From the NCBI RefSeq assembly GCF_041435115.1, contig NZ_CP108046.1, forward strand, positions 5,270,001 through 5,334,000: a DNA stretch of 64,000 nucleotides, read 5' to 3'. The translations under genes and the position numbers were made by a program. The notes beneath the pieces are model-generated. The model was given only the letters and a program-made list of their open reading frames with translations. It searched no databases and was not told the origin of the DNA. The first letter of the stretch is position 1, and each line of letters begins with the position of its first letter. This document shows, one piece after another, positions 41,738-50,559 of the stretch. Origin of the DNA: Streptomyces sp. NBC_00289. Its GTDB lineage: Bacteria > Actinomycetota > Actinomycetes > Streptomycetales > Streptomycetaceae.

Positions 41738-43420
41738 TTACGGGGTGTTGATCAGGTCGTGCGGCGGGACCGTCACCTTGCGGGCGCCCGGGGTGCCGGA
41801 CAGGACGACCTTGCGCAGGGCGACGTTGTTCTTGAGGCTGGTCTCCTTCAGTCGCTTCTCCGGGTTGGCGATCACCTGGATGTAGTAGGTGCCGTTCGGC
41901 AGGTCGGTGATGTCGAAGGACTGGCCGGGACGGTACTGGGTGTACGTGTCACCGGAGCCGACGTCGAGGACCTCGCGGACGGAGATCGAGTTCTGTTCGC
42001 CGCAGGCGGTCGACAGATCCGTGTTGTACGGGTGCCAGTTGGCGTTCTTCACCGTGTAGTCGATGGCGTCGGTGTTGGCCAGGCAGAACGCCTCCTTGCC
42101 GCTGCGCACCTCCTCGGTCTTGTCGGCGCTCAGCAGCCGGTAGCTCGCGAAGTCCGTGAAGTGCCAGTGCTCGTGGCCGACGCGGGGGTCCCACTCCATG
42201 GTGCCGGTGGGGGTGTAGCCGATCTGCTTGCCCTTGGCGTCGTAGAAGTACTGGTAGGCGTCCATCAGGTCCGCGCCCGGCTTGCGGAACCCGTCCACGA
42301 CGAGGGGCGCGGGGCCCGCGTTCCAGACGTTCGCGCTGAAGGCGAGGTAGTCCTTGCCCGGTACGTCACCGTCCTCGCCGTCGGTCACGGCGATGTCCCA
42401 GGCCGGCAGCGCCCGCAGGTCGGGCTTGGGCACGTCGGCCGGGACGCCCGCCCGGCCGGTGGGCCGCTTGGCGTTGGCCCGGAGGGCGGGCGCGACACGC
42501 GAACCGTCGGTGTGGCCGAGGCCGTCACCCAGGTGGTGTGCCGTGCCCAGGTCCTCGAGCGCGTGGGAGAGCGCGGGAGGGGTGGGCGCGTCGGCGCCGC
42601 GGGGGCCATAGTGGTGGGCGGCGTGGGCCGGCTGTGCGCCGTGCCCGCCACCGGGGTGCGCGGAGTGCGCCGAGGACTGCGGGGCGGTCACGCCCTCGCC
42701 GCCGCCGTTGGAGACCTCCCGGACCGTCAGCTTGACGGTCGGCTGGTCGTCGGGGATGCCGAACAGGTCGCGGTACTTCTTCGCCACCGAGACCTTGGCC
42801 GTGTACTCGCCCGCCGGCAGGTCCACGGGCTTGTCGTAGTCGACCGCGCTGGAGTTGGACGCCCAGCCCTTCTCGACGCCCCACACCGATCCCAGCGTGA
42901 ACGGGTTGGTGGAGCAGCTCTCCGGATAGTGGGAGGTCGCCGGGGCGTCCGGACGGAGGCGTCCGGAGGCGTTGTTCGGGCAGAACGTGCCCTTCGACTT
43001 CGACACCTCCACCCCGGCCGCGTCCCTGATCGACACCTGGAGGAAGCCGGGCAGGCCGGAGAAGTCCTTCACCAGGCCCGCGGGCAGGGTCTTCGTCTTC
43101 GTCCGCGTGCCGTCGCGGAGGATCTGCTTGGCGACGACGGGGTCCTTGTACGACTTCCGGGTCACCTTGATCTCGAGCGGCGCCTTGTCGACGGTGACGT
43201 ACGTACCCAGGTCCAGATAGACCCCGGGCTCCCCCTCCCACCGGTCGATGGTCACGGCCTTCGACGCGGCGATCAGCTTGAGCTTCGGCTTTCCGGCCGT
43301 ACTGGCCGGGGCGGCGCCGGCCCCGGGGGCAGCCCCGGCGGCGGTGACGACGACGGCGAGCACGGCTCCGGTGGCGAGCGTCGAGCGCCTCAGGCGGCTG
43401 CGGTGTAACTGACTGGTCAT
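41738..43420 (-). CDS. Secreted lysyl-oxidase-like copper protein
   Basis: 560 residues with signal peptide (TLATGAVLAVVVTAAGAAPG). The C-terminal ~200 residues match the lysyl oxidase family: WDPRVGHEHWHFTDFASYRL holds the His-x-x-His copper cluster and TPTGTMEW precedes it. Bacterial members oxidise amines on extracellular proteins or peptides. N-terminal half has beta-rich repeats with cysteines (TFCPNN, ESCSTN). A His/Gly/Ala-rich linker around residues 255-285 could bind metal. ATG 43420 with GAGGAAC five bases upstream is the preferred start. Confidence 0.85.
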   Translation of the reverse strand: MTSQLHRSRLRRSTLATGAVLAVVVTAAGAAPGAGAAPASTAGKPKLKLIAASKAVTIDRWEGEPGVYLDLGTYVTVDKAPLEIKVTRKSYKDPVVAKQILRDGTRTKTKTLPAGLVKDFSGLPGFLQVSIRDAAGVEVSKSKGTFCPNNASGRLRPDAPATSHYPESCSTNPFTLGSVWGVEKGWASNSSAVDYDKPVDLPAGEYTAKVSVAKKYRDLFGIPDDQPTVKLTVREVSNGGGEGVTAPQSSAHSAHPGGGHGAQPAHAAHHYGPRGADAPTPPALSHALEDLGTAHHLGDGLGHTDGSRVAPALRANAKRPTGRAGVPADVPKPDLRALPAWDIAVTDGEDGDVPGKDYLAFSANVWNAGPAPLVVDGFRKPGADLMDAYQYFYDAKGKQIGYTPTGTMEWDPRVGHEHWHFTDFASYRLLSADKTEEVRSGKEAFCLANTDAIDYTVKNANWHPYNTDLSTACGEQNSISVREVLDVGSGDTYTQYRPGQSFDITDLPNGTYYIQVIANPEKRLKETSLKNNVALRKVVLSGTPGARKVTVPPHDLINTP

Positions 43421-43693
43421 CGGTTCCTCGTCTGCGAGTGCCATGGTCAAAGGCATCGGACTGGACAGCTCACGACCGGCCACCACCACGGACGCACCCC
43501 ACGCGCCTCGGTGACCGTCTCTGTGAGCACCCTGTGAGACCGGTGAAAACGGTGTGTGGGTTGCCTGTTGAGCAGGAAATCGACTGACGATCGACTGAGG
43601 TGGTGGCTCCGCCCCTCACGCTGGCATGATCGCGACAGCCGCCGGTGGGTCCTCGATCGCGCGCCTCGCCTTCCCTGACCAAGGAGATCTGTC

Positions 43694-44338
43694 ATGTTCC
43701 GCAGGGCCCCGGCAGGTCTGAGCGTCGTCTGCGCCGCGCTGCTTCTTCCGGTGACGGCCTGTACCTCCGCCACCAGCGATGCCGGTGTCGATGCCGGACA
43801 GGCGGCGCGAGGCACAGACTCCCCCGCGGCGGTGAGCGCCGTCGGCCGGACGGCGGGGACCGCGTCCCCTGCCGCGACCGATCCGGCCGCGACCGATCCG
43901 GCCGCGACCGATCCTGCCGGCGCCGATCCGGCCGCGACCGATCCCGCCGCGACCCAGTCCGCCGCGACCCAGTCCGCCGTGCCACCGCCTTCCCTGCGGA
44001 AGGCTCCCGAACCGGACGCGGGCCAGACGCTCGCCGGTCGCCGGAACGGCACGAACGGCAATGGCACCTTCTCGTTCGACGAGGGCAGGAAGGGGGACGC
44101 CCTCTCCTTCGAGGTCCGCTGCCTCGGCAAGGGGCGGATCGAGGTCCGGTCCTCCATCCGCGTGTCCTTCGGTCTGGAGTGCCTTGCCGATGAGGTCAGC
44201 ACCGTCTACAACCAGTTCGACGTGACCGGGGTGGACCGCCGCGGGACTGTCTCCGTCGTGGCCCCCTCCACCGTCCGCTGGGCCATGACCGTCAGCCGTG
44301 GCGAAGCGGCTCAGGTGGACGGGCGCGACGGGAGGTAG
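43694..44338 (+). CDS. Lipoprotein with ATDPA repeats
   Basis: 214 residues with a lipobox LPVTAC (Cys ~23). Residues ~55-90 are tandem Ala-Thr-Asp-Pro-Ala repeats encoded by near-identical 15-bp units. The C-terminal ~110 residues form a beta-rich domain (NGTFSFDEGRKGDALSFEV) with two cysteines (EVRCLG, GLECLA) and end in the basic RDGR. It should sit on the outer face of the membrane. No known family is recognised. AAGGAGA precedes the ATG. Confidence 0.75.
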   Translation: MFRRAPAGLSVVCAALLLPVTACTSATSDAGVDAGQAARGTDSPAAVSAVGRTAGTASPAATDPAATDPAATDPAGADPAATDPAATQSAATQSAVPPPSLRKAPEPDAGQTLAGRRNGTNGNGTFSFDEGRKGDALSFEVRCLGKGRIEVRSSIRVSFGLECLADEVSTVYNQFDVTGVDRRGTVSVVAPSTVRWAMTVSRGEAAQVDGRDGR

Positions 44339-44372
44339 ACCGCCGGCGGACCACCGTCCGCGGACCGGCGGA

Positions 44373-44948
44373 CTAACAGGTCGTGCCGGCCAGGGCGGGG
44401 CTGCCGGTCGGCCTCCACGCGGCGTGCTGACGGCCGTTGCTGTTGCCGGCACCGCCACCGCCGGGGCTACGGCTGATGCGACGGCCGGTGCTGCGGCTGT
44501 CGGTCGCGGGCCGGGTGGAGAAGACGAACAGGCGCAGCAGCAGGAAGCGGCCGATTCCGGCCAGGGCGGCCGCGCCGAGGTAGGTGGTCTGTTCCCAGGC
44601 CATGCCGGGGGACGGCCGTACCGCGTGCAGGAGGAACATGGCGGCGCAGGTCACCAGGTAGGCGGCCGTGGCGGAACCGGCGGACTGCAGGTGGCGGCGC
44701 CAGCCCGCACGCCGCCCGGTGCCGAAGGTGATGAGCGCGTGCAGCTCCGTGCACAGGAGGGTGGAGGCGACCGTGATGACGGCGTTCGCCAGGGCCCAGG
44801 TCATCTGCGTGGCGAGGAGGGGGACGGCGGCGCTGGAGAGGATGCCCACGCCGCCGCCGCAGCCGACGAACCGGATGAAGGAGGCGAGGGGGCCGGGGCC
44901 GGTCGGCGTCCGGCGTGCCGCGTCCTGGCCGGTGGCCTTCGTCTTCAT
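44373..44948 (-). CDS. GtrA-like membrane protein
   Basis: 191 residues with four hydrophobic helices, FIRFVGCGGGVGILSSAAV at the start and LGAAALAGIGRFLLLRLFVF at the end, the GtrA fold that flips or helps transfer lipid-linked sugars. It ends in a Ser/Arg/Gly-rich tail. A second GtrA module is fused to the glycosyltransferase at 49051. Confidence 0.8.
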   Translation of the reverse strand: MKTKATGQDAARRTPTGPGPLASFIRFVGCGGGVGILSSAAVPLLATQMTWALANAVITVASTLLCTELHALITFGTGRRAGWRRHLQSAGSATAAYLVTCAAMFLLHAVRPSPGMAWEQTTYLGAAALAGIGRFLLLRLFVFSTRPATDSRSTGRRISRSPGGGGAGNSNGRQHAAWRPTGSPALAGTTC

Positions 44949-45389
44949 TTCGTTTCCCTCCGGGCGGGAGCCTGTGCCCCCGAGACCTCTGATCGCTCTG
45001 ACCGCTCTGGATCAACTGAGGTCTACGATCCCGTCGTTCGCCCGCCGGAACGATGGAGCCTCCTACCGGACCGGGGGTAGGGCCAGCTGCACCATCGGGC
45101 GGTGAACGGAGGCCGGGTCACCGCCTGTTGCGGTCGGCGTCCTGGTCCCGGAGCTCCTCGACGTACTTGTTCGCCAGGGTCGTCGTGCGGGTGAACCAGT
45201 CGAGCTGACCGCGGCCGTGTACGTGCCTGGTCCGACGTCCGACGTCCGACGTCCGGCTCCGGCTCGCGTGCGGGTTCGGGTTCCGGTACGGGTTCCGCGG
45301 CGCCGGACGCCGCCGCCGATCCGGTGGCTGAACCGGGTCGGTCCGGGCCGGAACGCCGTTGTCAGTGCCGGCGCCTACCCTCGGGAGCA
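44949..45389. other. Intergenic region with short tandem CGACGTC units
   Basis: No intact gene. On the minus strand a fragment (GQLDWFTRTTTLANKYVEEL) at 45118-45215 looks protein-like but lacks a start and may be the end of a lost gene. TCCGACG units repeat at 45229-45255. Confidence 0.4.
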
Positions 45390-46512
45390 ATGGGACAGGC
45401 ATGGAAGTGCTCGGGGCTGCGGTGGGCGGCGGACGGTCCCGTGCTGACCTGGGAGGGCGGCCGGCGCAGTGCGCTGACCTGGGGGAAGCGGGTGGCCTTC
45501 GGGGTCGCGGAAGGGGATGTGCGGTCGTGCCTGGGGGCGCGGGGGAACGCCTGTCCGGTGCGGGCGGCCGTGCCGGGGCGGAGTACGGGGGCGCGGTGCG
45601 AGCAGTGTGCGCGGCTGGACCGGGCGCACTCGGTGGCCGCGGACACGAATCGCCGACGACCCTCGGCCGTACCACGTGTATCTGGCCTGGTTCGGGCCAG
45701 GCATGGCCAAGGTCGGCATCACCGCGCTCGAGCGCGGCTCGGCGAGGCTGCTCGAACAAGGGGCCGTCTGCTTCAGCTGGCTCGGGGCCGGTCCGTTGAT
45801 GGCCGCGCGGCGCACCGAGGAACTGCTGCGCGCCGCACTCGGGGTGCCGGACCGGATTCCGTACGCCGACAAGCGCGCGGTGCGGTCCGGGTTGCCGGAG
45901 TCGGCGGCCGAACGGGCAGCCGAGGTCACGGAGTTGCACGCACGGGCCGTGGCGCTGGCCGCCTGGCCGGAGTCACTGGAGCGTGCGCCCTGCCAAGTCG
46001 TCGACCATGTCGAGGTGTTCGGGCTCGCGGGCGTCCCGGCCGCGGTCGGGAGCGTGACCGAGCTTGCCCCGGGCGGTGTGGTCAGCGGCCGGCTGGTGGC
46101 GGCCGCCGGCCCGGACCTGCACCTCGCGACCGGAGTCGGGGCGACCGGAGCTGGGGTCACCGCAGCCGGAGCGACCGGAGGCGGGGCCACCGGCTCCGGA
46201 GCGACCGGAGTCGGAACCGCCGGAGTCGTAGGCACCGCCACCGGAGCCACCGGCACCGGACCCCCCGCCACCGGAGCCACCGGCACTGAACCCCCCGCCA
46301 CCGGAGCCACCGGCACCGGACCCCCCGCCACCGGAGCCACCGGCACTGAACCCCCCGCCACCGGAGTCACCGAGCCCCGCGAAACCGTCGTCGTTCTCGA
46401 CACCAGGCTGATGACCGGCTGGGAGCTGCTTCCCGTCGAGGCCGACGAACTGACGGTCCCCGTGAAGGAGTTCATGAAAGCGGTTGCCGTCGTGCAGGAC
46501 GGACTGTTCTGA
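45390..46512 (+). pseudogene. DUF2797 protein gene with a one-base frameshift
   Basis: The first 87 codons from ATG 45390 give MGQAWKCSGLRWAADGPVL to CEQCARLDRAHSVAADTN, including a four-cysteine zinc-like pattern. The frame is then lost at the extra T near 45650; removing it continues into ADDPRPYHVYLAWFGPGMAKVGIT and the rest of DUF2797 in another frame to 46512. The second half also carries a Gly/Ala/Thr/Pro linker built from near-identical 30-bp repeats (about 46240-46370). It is either a recent pseudogene or a sequence error. Confidence 0.75.
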
Positions 46513-46664
46513 GCGCGGGTGCCCGAGTGGGCCGGACACCCGTTGCACAAGGGGCGGGGGCAAGGAATCCCCCAGGTGTTCCCTGAGAGCCGCCTGTGCG
46601 TTTCTCAGGAAAATCACAGATTGGTGAAAGCGTGTTCTCAGAGGACCCCGACAAGGTGTCCACC

Positions 46665-47405
46665 ATGACCACGACCTCGCCCCAGGGGCGCACCGAACTG
46701 CTGAGGCCGGACGGGAGCCCCGTCCGCGTGCTTGTGGTGGACGACGAGCTGTCGATCACCGAGCTGCTGTCCATGGCCCTTCGCTATGAGGGATGGCAGA
46801 TCCGGAGTGCGGGTGACGGGACGGGCGCGCTCCAGACGGCGCGCGACTTCCGGCCCGACGCCGTCGTCCTGGACATGATGCTGCCCGACATGGACGGGCT
46901 CACCGTCCTCGGCCGGCTGCGGCGCGAGCTGCCCGACGTGCCCGTCCTCTTCCTCACCGCGAAGGACGCCGTCGAGGACCGCATCGCGGGCCTGACCGCC
47001 GGTGGCGACGACTACGTCACCAAACCCTTCAGCCTCGAAGAGGTCGTGGCCCGGCTGCGCGGACTCATCCGCCGTTCCGGTGCCGCCGACCGGCGCTCCG
47101 ACTCCGTGCTCGTCGTCGGTGACCTCACCCTGGACGAGGACAGCCACGAGGTGTCGCGCAGCGGCGACAACATCCACCTCACCGCGACCGAGTTCGAGCT
47201 GCTGCGCTTCCTCATGCGCAATCCGCGCCGGGTCCTCAGCAAGGCGCAGATACTCGACCGCGTGTGGTCGTACGACTTCGGCGGCCAGGCCAACGTGGTC
47301 GAGCTCTACATCTCCTACCTGCGCCGCAAGATCGACGCCGGGCGCGAGCCGATGATCCACACCCGCCGCGGAGCCGGCTACCTGATCAAGCCCGCCGTCT
47401 CATGA
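46665..47405 (+). CDS. OmpR-family response regulator
   Basis: 246 residues. Receiver domain with the acidic pair VVDDE, phospho-Asp70 in VVLDMMLPDMDG, Thr in LFLTAKD and Lys in VTKPF; winged-helix DNA-binding domain with LTATEFELLRFL and RRGAGYLIKP. ATG 46665 is chosen; in-frame GTGs at 46632 and 46656 would add 3-11 residues. Its stop overlaps the kinase start. Confidence 0.92.
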   Translation: MTTTSPQGRTELLRPDGSPVRVLVVDDELSITELLSMALRYEGWQIRSAGDGTGALQTARDFRPDAVVLDMMLPDMDGLTVLGRLRRELPDVPVLFLTAKDAVEDRIAGLTAGGDDYVTKPFSLEEVVARLRGLIRRSGAADRRSDSVLVVGDLTLDEDSHEVSRSGDNIHLTATEFELLRFLMRNPRRVLSKAQILDRVWSYDFGGQANVVELYISYLRRKIDAGREPMIHTRRGAGYLIKPAVS

Positions 47406-49036
47406 GCGGGCGACGACGGCCGCGACCGCAGAAGCGAGCAGGTAAGCCGCGCACCCTGCGGACCCGGCTCGTCGTCGCTTCGGTGGTACTGATCGCCGTG
47501 GTCTGCGCGGTGATCGGCACGGTGACGACGCTGGCGCTGCGGTCACACCTGTACGAACAGCTGGACGACAAGCTGCACGAGAACGCCATGCGCGCGGTGG
47601 GCGGCCGGATGGACGGCAAGAAGCCGCCCGGCGGTGGCGGGAGCCCGCCCGCCCACAACAACATCCCGGCGAGCGCCAAGGCCGCGAACTTCGTCACGCA
47701 GGTCCCGACGCAGCCCAAGACCATCGCCGCGTACGTGAAGAGCGGCAAGATCGTCAGTGCTGCCGTCGCCGAGCAGAAGAGTGACAGCAACGGCGTCTTC
47801 CAGGGCATGAACGCCGACGAACTCAGCGCCGCGCAGAAGGCGGCCCTCGCCTCCGTGGCCAAGGACGGTAAGGCCCACTCGGTGGACATCCCGGGCATCG
47901 GGGAGTACCGCGTCGAGTACGCCACCAACCCGGAAGGCAGCGACACGTACTACGTCGCCCTCCCCACCGACGACGCCAACAGCACCGTCAACACCCTGAT
48001 CCTCGTCGAGCTCAGCGTCACCGCCGCCGGTCTCGTCGCCGCGGGCATCGCCGGTTACGTCCTGGTCGGCGTGGCCACCCGCCCGCTGCGCAGGGTCGCC
48101 TCCACCGCCACCCGTGTCTCCGAACTCCCCCTGCACACGGGCGAGGTGCACCTCAGCGAACGCGTCCCCGAGTCCGAGACCGACCCGCACACCGAGGTCG
48201 GTCAGGTCGGCGCCGCGCTCAACCGCATGCTCGACCACGTCCACGGCGCGCTGCACGCCCGCCAGCAGAGCGAGATGCGGGTACGGCAGTTCGTCGCGGA
48301 CGCCAGCCACGAGCTGCGTACGCCGCTGGCCTCCATCCGCGGGTACGCCGAGCTCACCCGGCGCGGCAGAGAGCAGGTCGGCCCCGACACCCGGCACGCC
48401 CTGGGACGGATCGAGTCCGAGGCGGGCCGGATGACGTTCCTGGTCGAGGACCTGCTGCTGCTGGCCCGCCTGGACGCCGGCCGGCCCCTGCAGTTCGAGC
48501 AGACCGACCTCGTACCGCTCGTCGTGGACACCATCAGTGACGCGCGCGCGGCCGGCCGGGACCACAACTGGCGGCTCGACCTGCCCGACGAGCCCGCGCT
48601 GGTGTCGGCGGACGCCGCCCGCCTGCAACAGGTGCTGGTCAACCTGCTGGCGAACGCGAGAACGCACACACCGCCCGGTACGACCGTCACCGCCCGCGTG
48701 CAGCGGCGCGGGCCGTGGCTGTGCGTGGACGTCGAGGACGACGGACAGGGCATCCCGCCCGACCTGCTCCCGCGGGTCTTCGAACGCTTCGCACGCGGCG
48801 ACTCCGCGCGCTCCCGGGCCACCGGCTCCACCGGTCTGGGGCTGGCGATCGTGCAGGCCGTCGCGTCCGCGCACCAGGGTGCCGTGACCGTCGACAGCGC
48901 CCCGGGACGCACCGTCTTCACCGTGCACCTGCCCGCGCTCGGCCCGCAGACGCCCCGTCCGGCGCCGGAAACGAATTGGCAATCGCACTCACAGGCACAG
49001 CACAGCGCTGCCATATGGGTACAACAGGGCGCCTGA
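47402..49036 (+). CDS. Sensor histidine kinase partner
   Basis: 544 residues. Helix 1 (LVVASVVLIAVVCAVIGTV), a ~140-residue extracellular domain, helix 2 (LVAAGIAGYVLVGVAT), HAMP, then DASHELRTPL with His303, N-box NLLANARTHT and G-boxes DDGQGIP, STGLGLAIV. All catalytic motifs are intact. The sensor domain has a Gly/Pro/His-rich stretch (KKPPGGGGSPPAHNN). It overlaps the regulator gene (ATGA) and ends 14 bases before the glycosyltransferase, so all may be one operon. Confidence 0.93.
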   Translation: MSGRRRPRPQKRAGKPRTLRTRLVVASVVLIAVVCAVIGTVTTLALRSHLYEQLDDKLHENAMRAVGGRMDGKKPPGGGGSPPAHNNIPASAKAANFVTQVPTQPKTIAAYVKSGKIVSAAVAEQKSDSNGVFQGMNADELSAAQKAALASVAKDGKAHSVDIPGIGEYRVEYATNPEGSDTYYVALPTDDANSTVNTLILVELSVTAAGLVAAGIAGYVLVGVATRPLRRVASTATRVSELPLHTGEVHLSERVPESETDPHTEVGQVGAALNRMLDHVHGALHARQQSEMRVRQFVADASHELRTPLASIRGYAELTRRGREQVGPDTRHALGRIESEAGRMTFLVEDLLLLARLDAGRPLQFEQTDLVPLVVDTISDARAAGRDHNWRLDLPDEPALVSADAARLQQVLVNLLANARTHTPPGTTVTARVQRRGPWLCVDVEDDGQGIPPDLLPRVFERFARGDSARSRATGSTGLGLAIVQAVASAHQGAVTVDSAPGRTVFTVHLPALGPQTPRPAPETNWQSHSQAQHSAAIWVQQGA

Positions 49037-49050
49037 CCAGAGTCGTTGGT

Positions 49051-50559
49051 ATGCGAACCGACTCTTCTCCCGGCACTCTGCCGGCGCGGGAGCACCTCCC
49101 GGCCGGAGACGCCGGTACGCCTGTCCTGGACGTAGTGATCCCCGTCTACAACGAGGAGAAGGACCTCCAGCCGTGTGTGCTGAGACTGCACGAGCATCTC
49201 AAGCGCACGTTCCCGTACGCGTTCCGCATCACGATCGCGGACAACGCGTCGACCGACACCACCCCGCGGGTGTCGGCACGGCTGGAGGCGGACATCCCGG
49301 AGGTCAGGGCCTTCCGGCTGGAGCAGAAGGGCCGCGGCCGCGCGCTGCGGACGGTCTGGTCCGCCTCGGACGCCCCGATCCTCGCGTACATGGACGTGGA
49401 CCTGTCCACCGACCTCAACGCGCTGCTGCCGCTGGTCGCGCCGCTCATCTCGGGTCACTCCGACCTGGCGATCGGCTCCCGGCTGGCCCGCTCCTCACGC
49501 GTCGTACGCGGTGCCAAGCGTGAGTTCATCAGCCGCTCCTACAACCTCATCCTGCGCGGCTCGCTCCAGGCCCGCTTCTCCGACGCGCAGTGCGGCTTCA
49601 AGGCGATCCGCCGTGACGTGGCGCAGGCGTTGCTGCCGCTGGTGGAGGACACCGGCTGGTTCTTCGACACGGAGATGCTGGTGCTCGCCGAGCGGGCCGG
49701 GCTGCGGATCCACGAGGTGCCCGTCGACTGGGTCGACGACCCGGACTCGACGGTGCACATCGTGAAGACGGCGGCCGACGACCTCAAGGGGGTGCTGCGC
49801 GTGGGCAAGGCCCTGGCCACCGGTTCGCTGCCGCTGGACCGGCTCACCCGCCCGTTCGGTGACGACCCGCGCGACCGCGAGATCCAGGACGTGCCGAAGG
49901 GGCTGGCCCGCCAGCTCGTCGGATTCTGTGTCGTGGGCGCGCTCTCCACCCTCTTCTACCTGCTGCTCTACAGCGTCTTCCGGCAGTTCGGCGGCTCGCA
50001 GGTCGCCAACGCGCTCGCCCTGCTGGTGTCGGCGGTCGCCAACACCGCGGCGAACCGCCGGCTGACCTTCGGGGTGCGCGGCAGCGGCGGGGCCGTCCGG
50101 CACCAGGCGCAGGGCCTGGTCGTCTTCGGTATCGGCCTCGCCCTCACCAGTGGATCGCTCGCCGCGCTGAACGCGGCCACCAGCGATCCGGCGCACTCCA
50201 CCGAACTCGCGGTCCTCGTCGCCGCCAACCTCGCGGCGACCGTGCTGCGGTTCCTGCTCTTCCGGGCGTGGGTGTTCCCGGACCGCAACGAGTCGACGGT
50301 GGTGGCCTCCCACCACCCGGACGCGCCCGCCCCGTCCTCCCCCACCTACCCGACGACACCGCCCGCCGGGCAGTACCCGCCGCTGTCGCACCGCCCGACG
50401 GCACACCCGTACTCCGCCGGCCACCCCACGCGCCCGCAGGCTCCGTACGACACGACCCAGTTCCGCGCCGGTGAAGCCGCGGACCGCACCTGGAGGGACG
50501 CGACCATGCAGCTGCAGCCGGTGCGCCCCACCGACACCGATCCGAGGGACTCCCGATGA
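49051..50559 (+). CDS. GT2 glycosyltransferase fused to GtrA domain
   Basis: 502 residues. GT-A domain of polyprenyl-phosphate glycosyltransferases: VVIPVYNEEKDL, YMDVDLSTDLN (DxD-type), DAQCGFKAIRRD and WVDDPDSTVH. From ~295 four helices form a GtrA domain (FCVVGALSTLFYLLLYSVF). The tail is Pro/His/Thr-rich. It would make a lipid-linked sugar donor and help flip it for the GT39 enzyme downstream. An in-frame ATG at 49015 would overlap the kinase gene. It overlaps the next gene by ATGA. Confidence 0.88.
   Translation: MRTDSSPGTLPAREHLPAGDAGTPVLDVVIPVYNEEKDLQPCVLRLHEHLKRTFPYAFRITIADNASTDTTPRVSARLEADIPEVRAFRLEQKGRGRALRTVWSASDAPILAYMDVDLSTDLNALLPLVAPLISGHSDLAIGSRLARSSRVVRGAKREFISRSYNLILRGSLQARFSDAQCGFKAIRRDVAQALLPLVEDTGWFFDTEMLVLAERAGLRIHEVPVDWVDDPDSTVHIVKTAADDLKGVLRVGKALATGSLPLDRLTRPFGDDPRDREIQDVPKGLARQLVGFCVVGALSTLFYLLLYSVFRQFGGSQVANALALLVSAVANTAANRRLTFGVRGSGGAVRHQAQGLVVFGIGLALTSGSLAALNAATSDPAHSTELAVLVAANLAATVLRFLLFRAWVFPDRNESTVVASHHPDAPAPSSPTYPTTPPAGQYPPLSHRPTAHPYSAGHPTRPQAPYDTTQFRAGEAADRTWRDATMQLQPVRPTDTDPRDSR

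Noticed and set aside
45118..45215. Gene ending in GQLDWFTRTTTLANKYVEEL
   Set aside because: The end looks protein-like, but no start or upstream coding sequence exists; at most a fragment.
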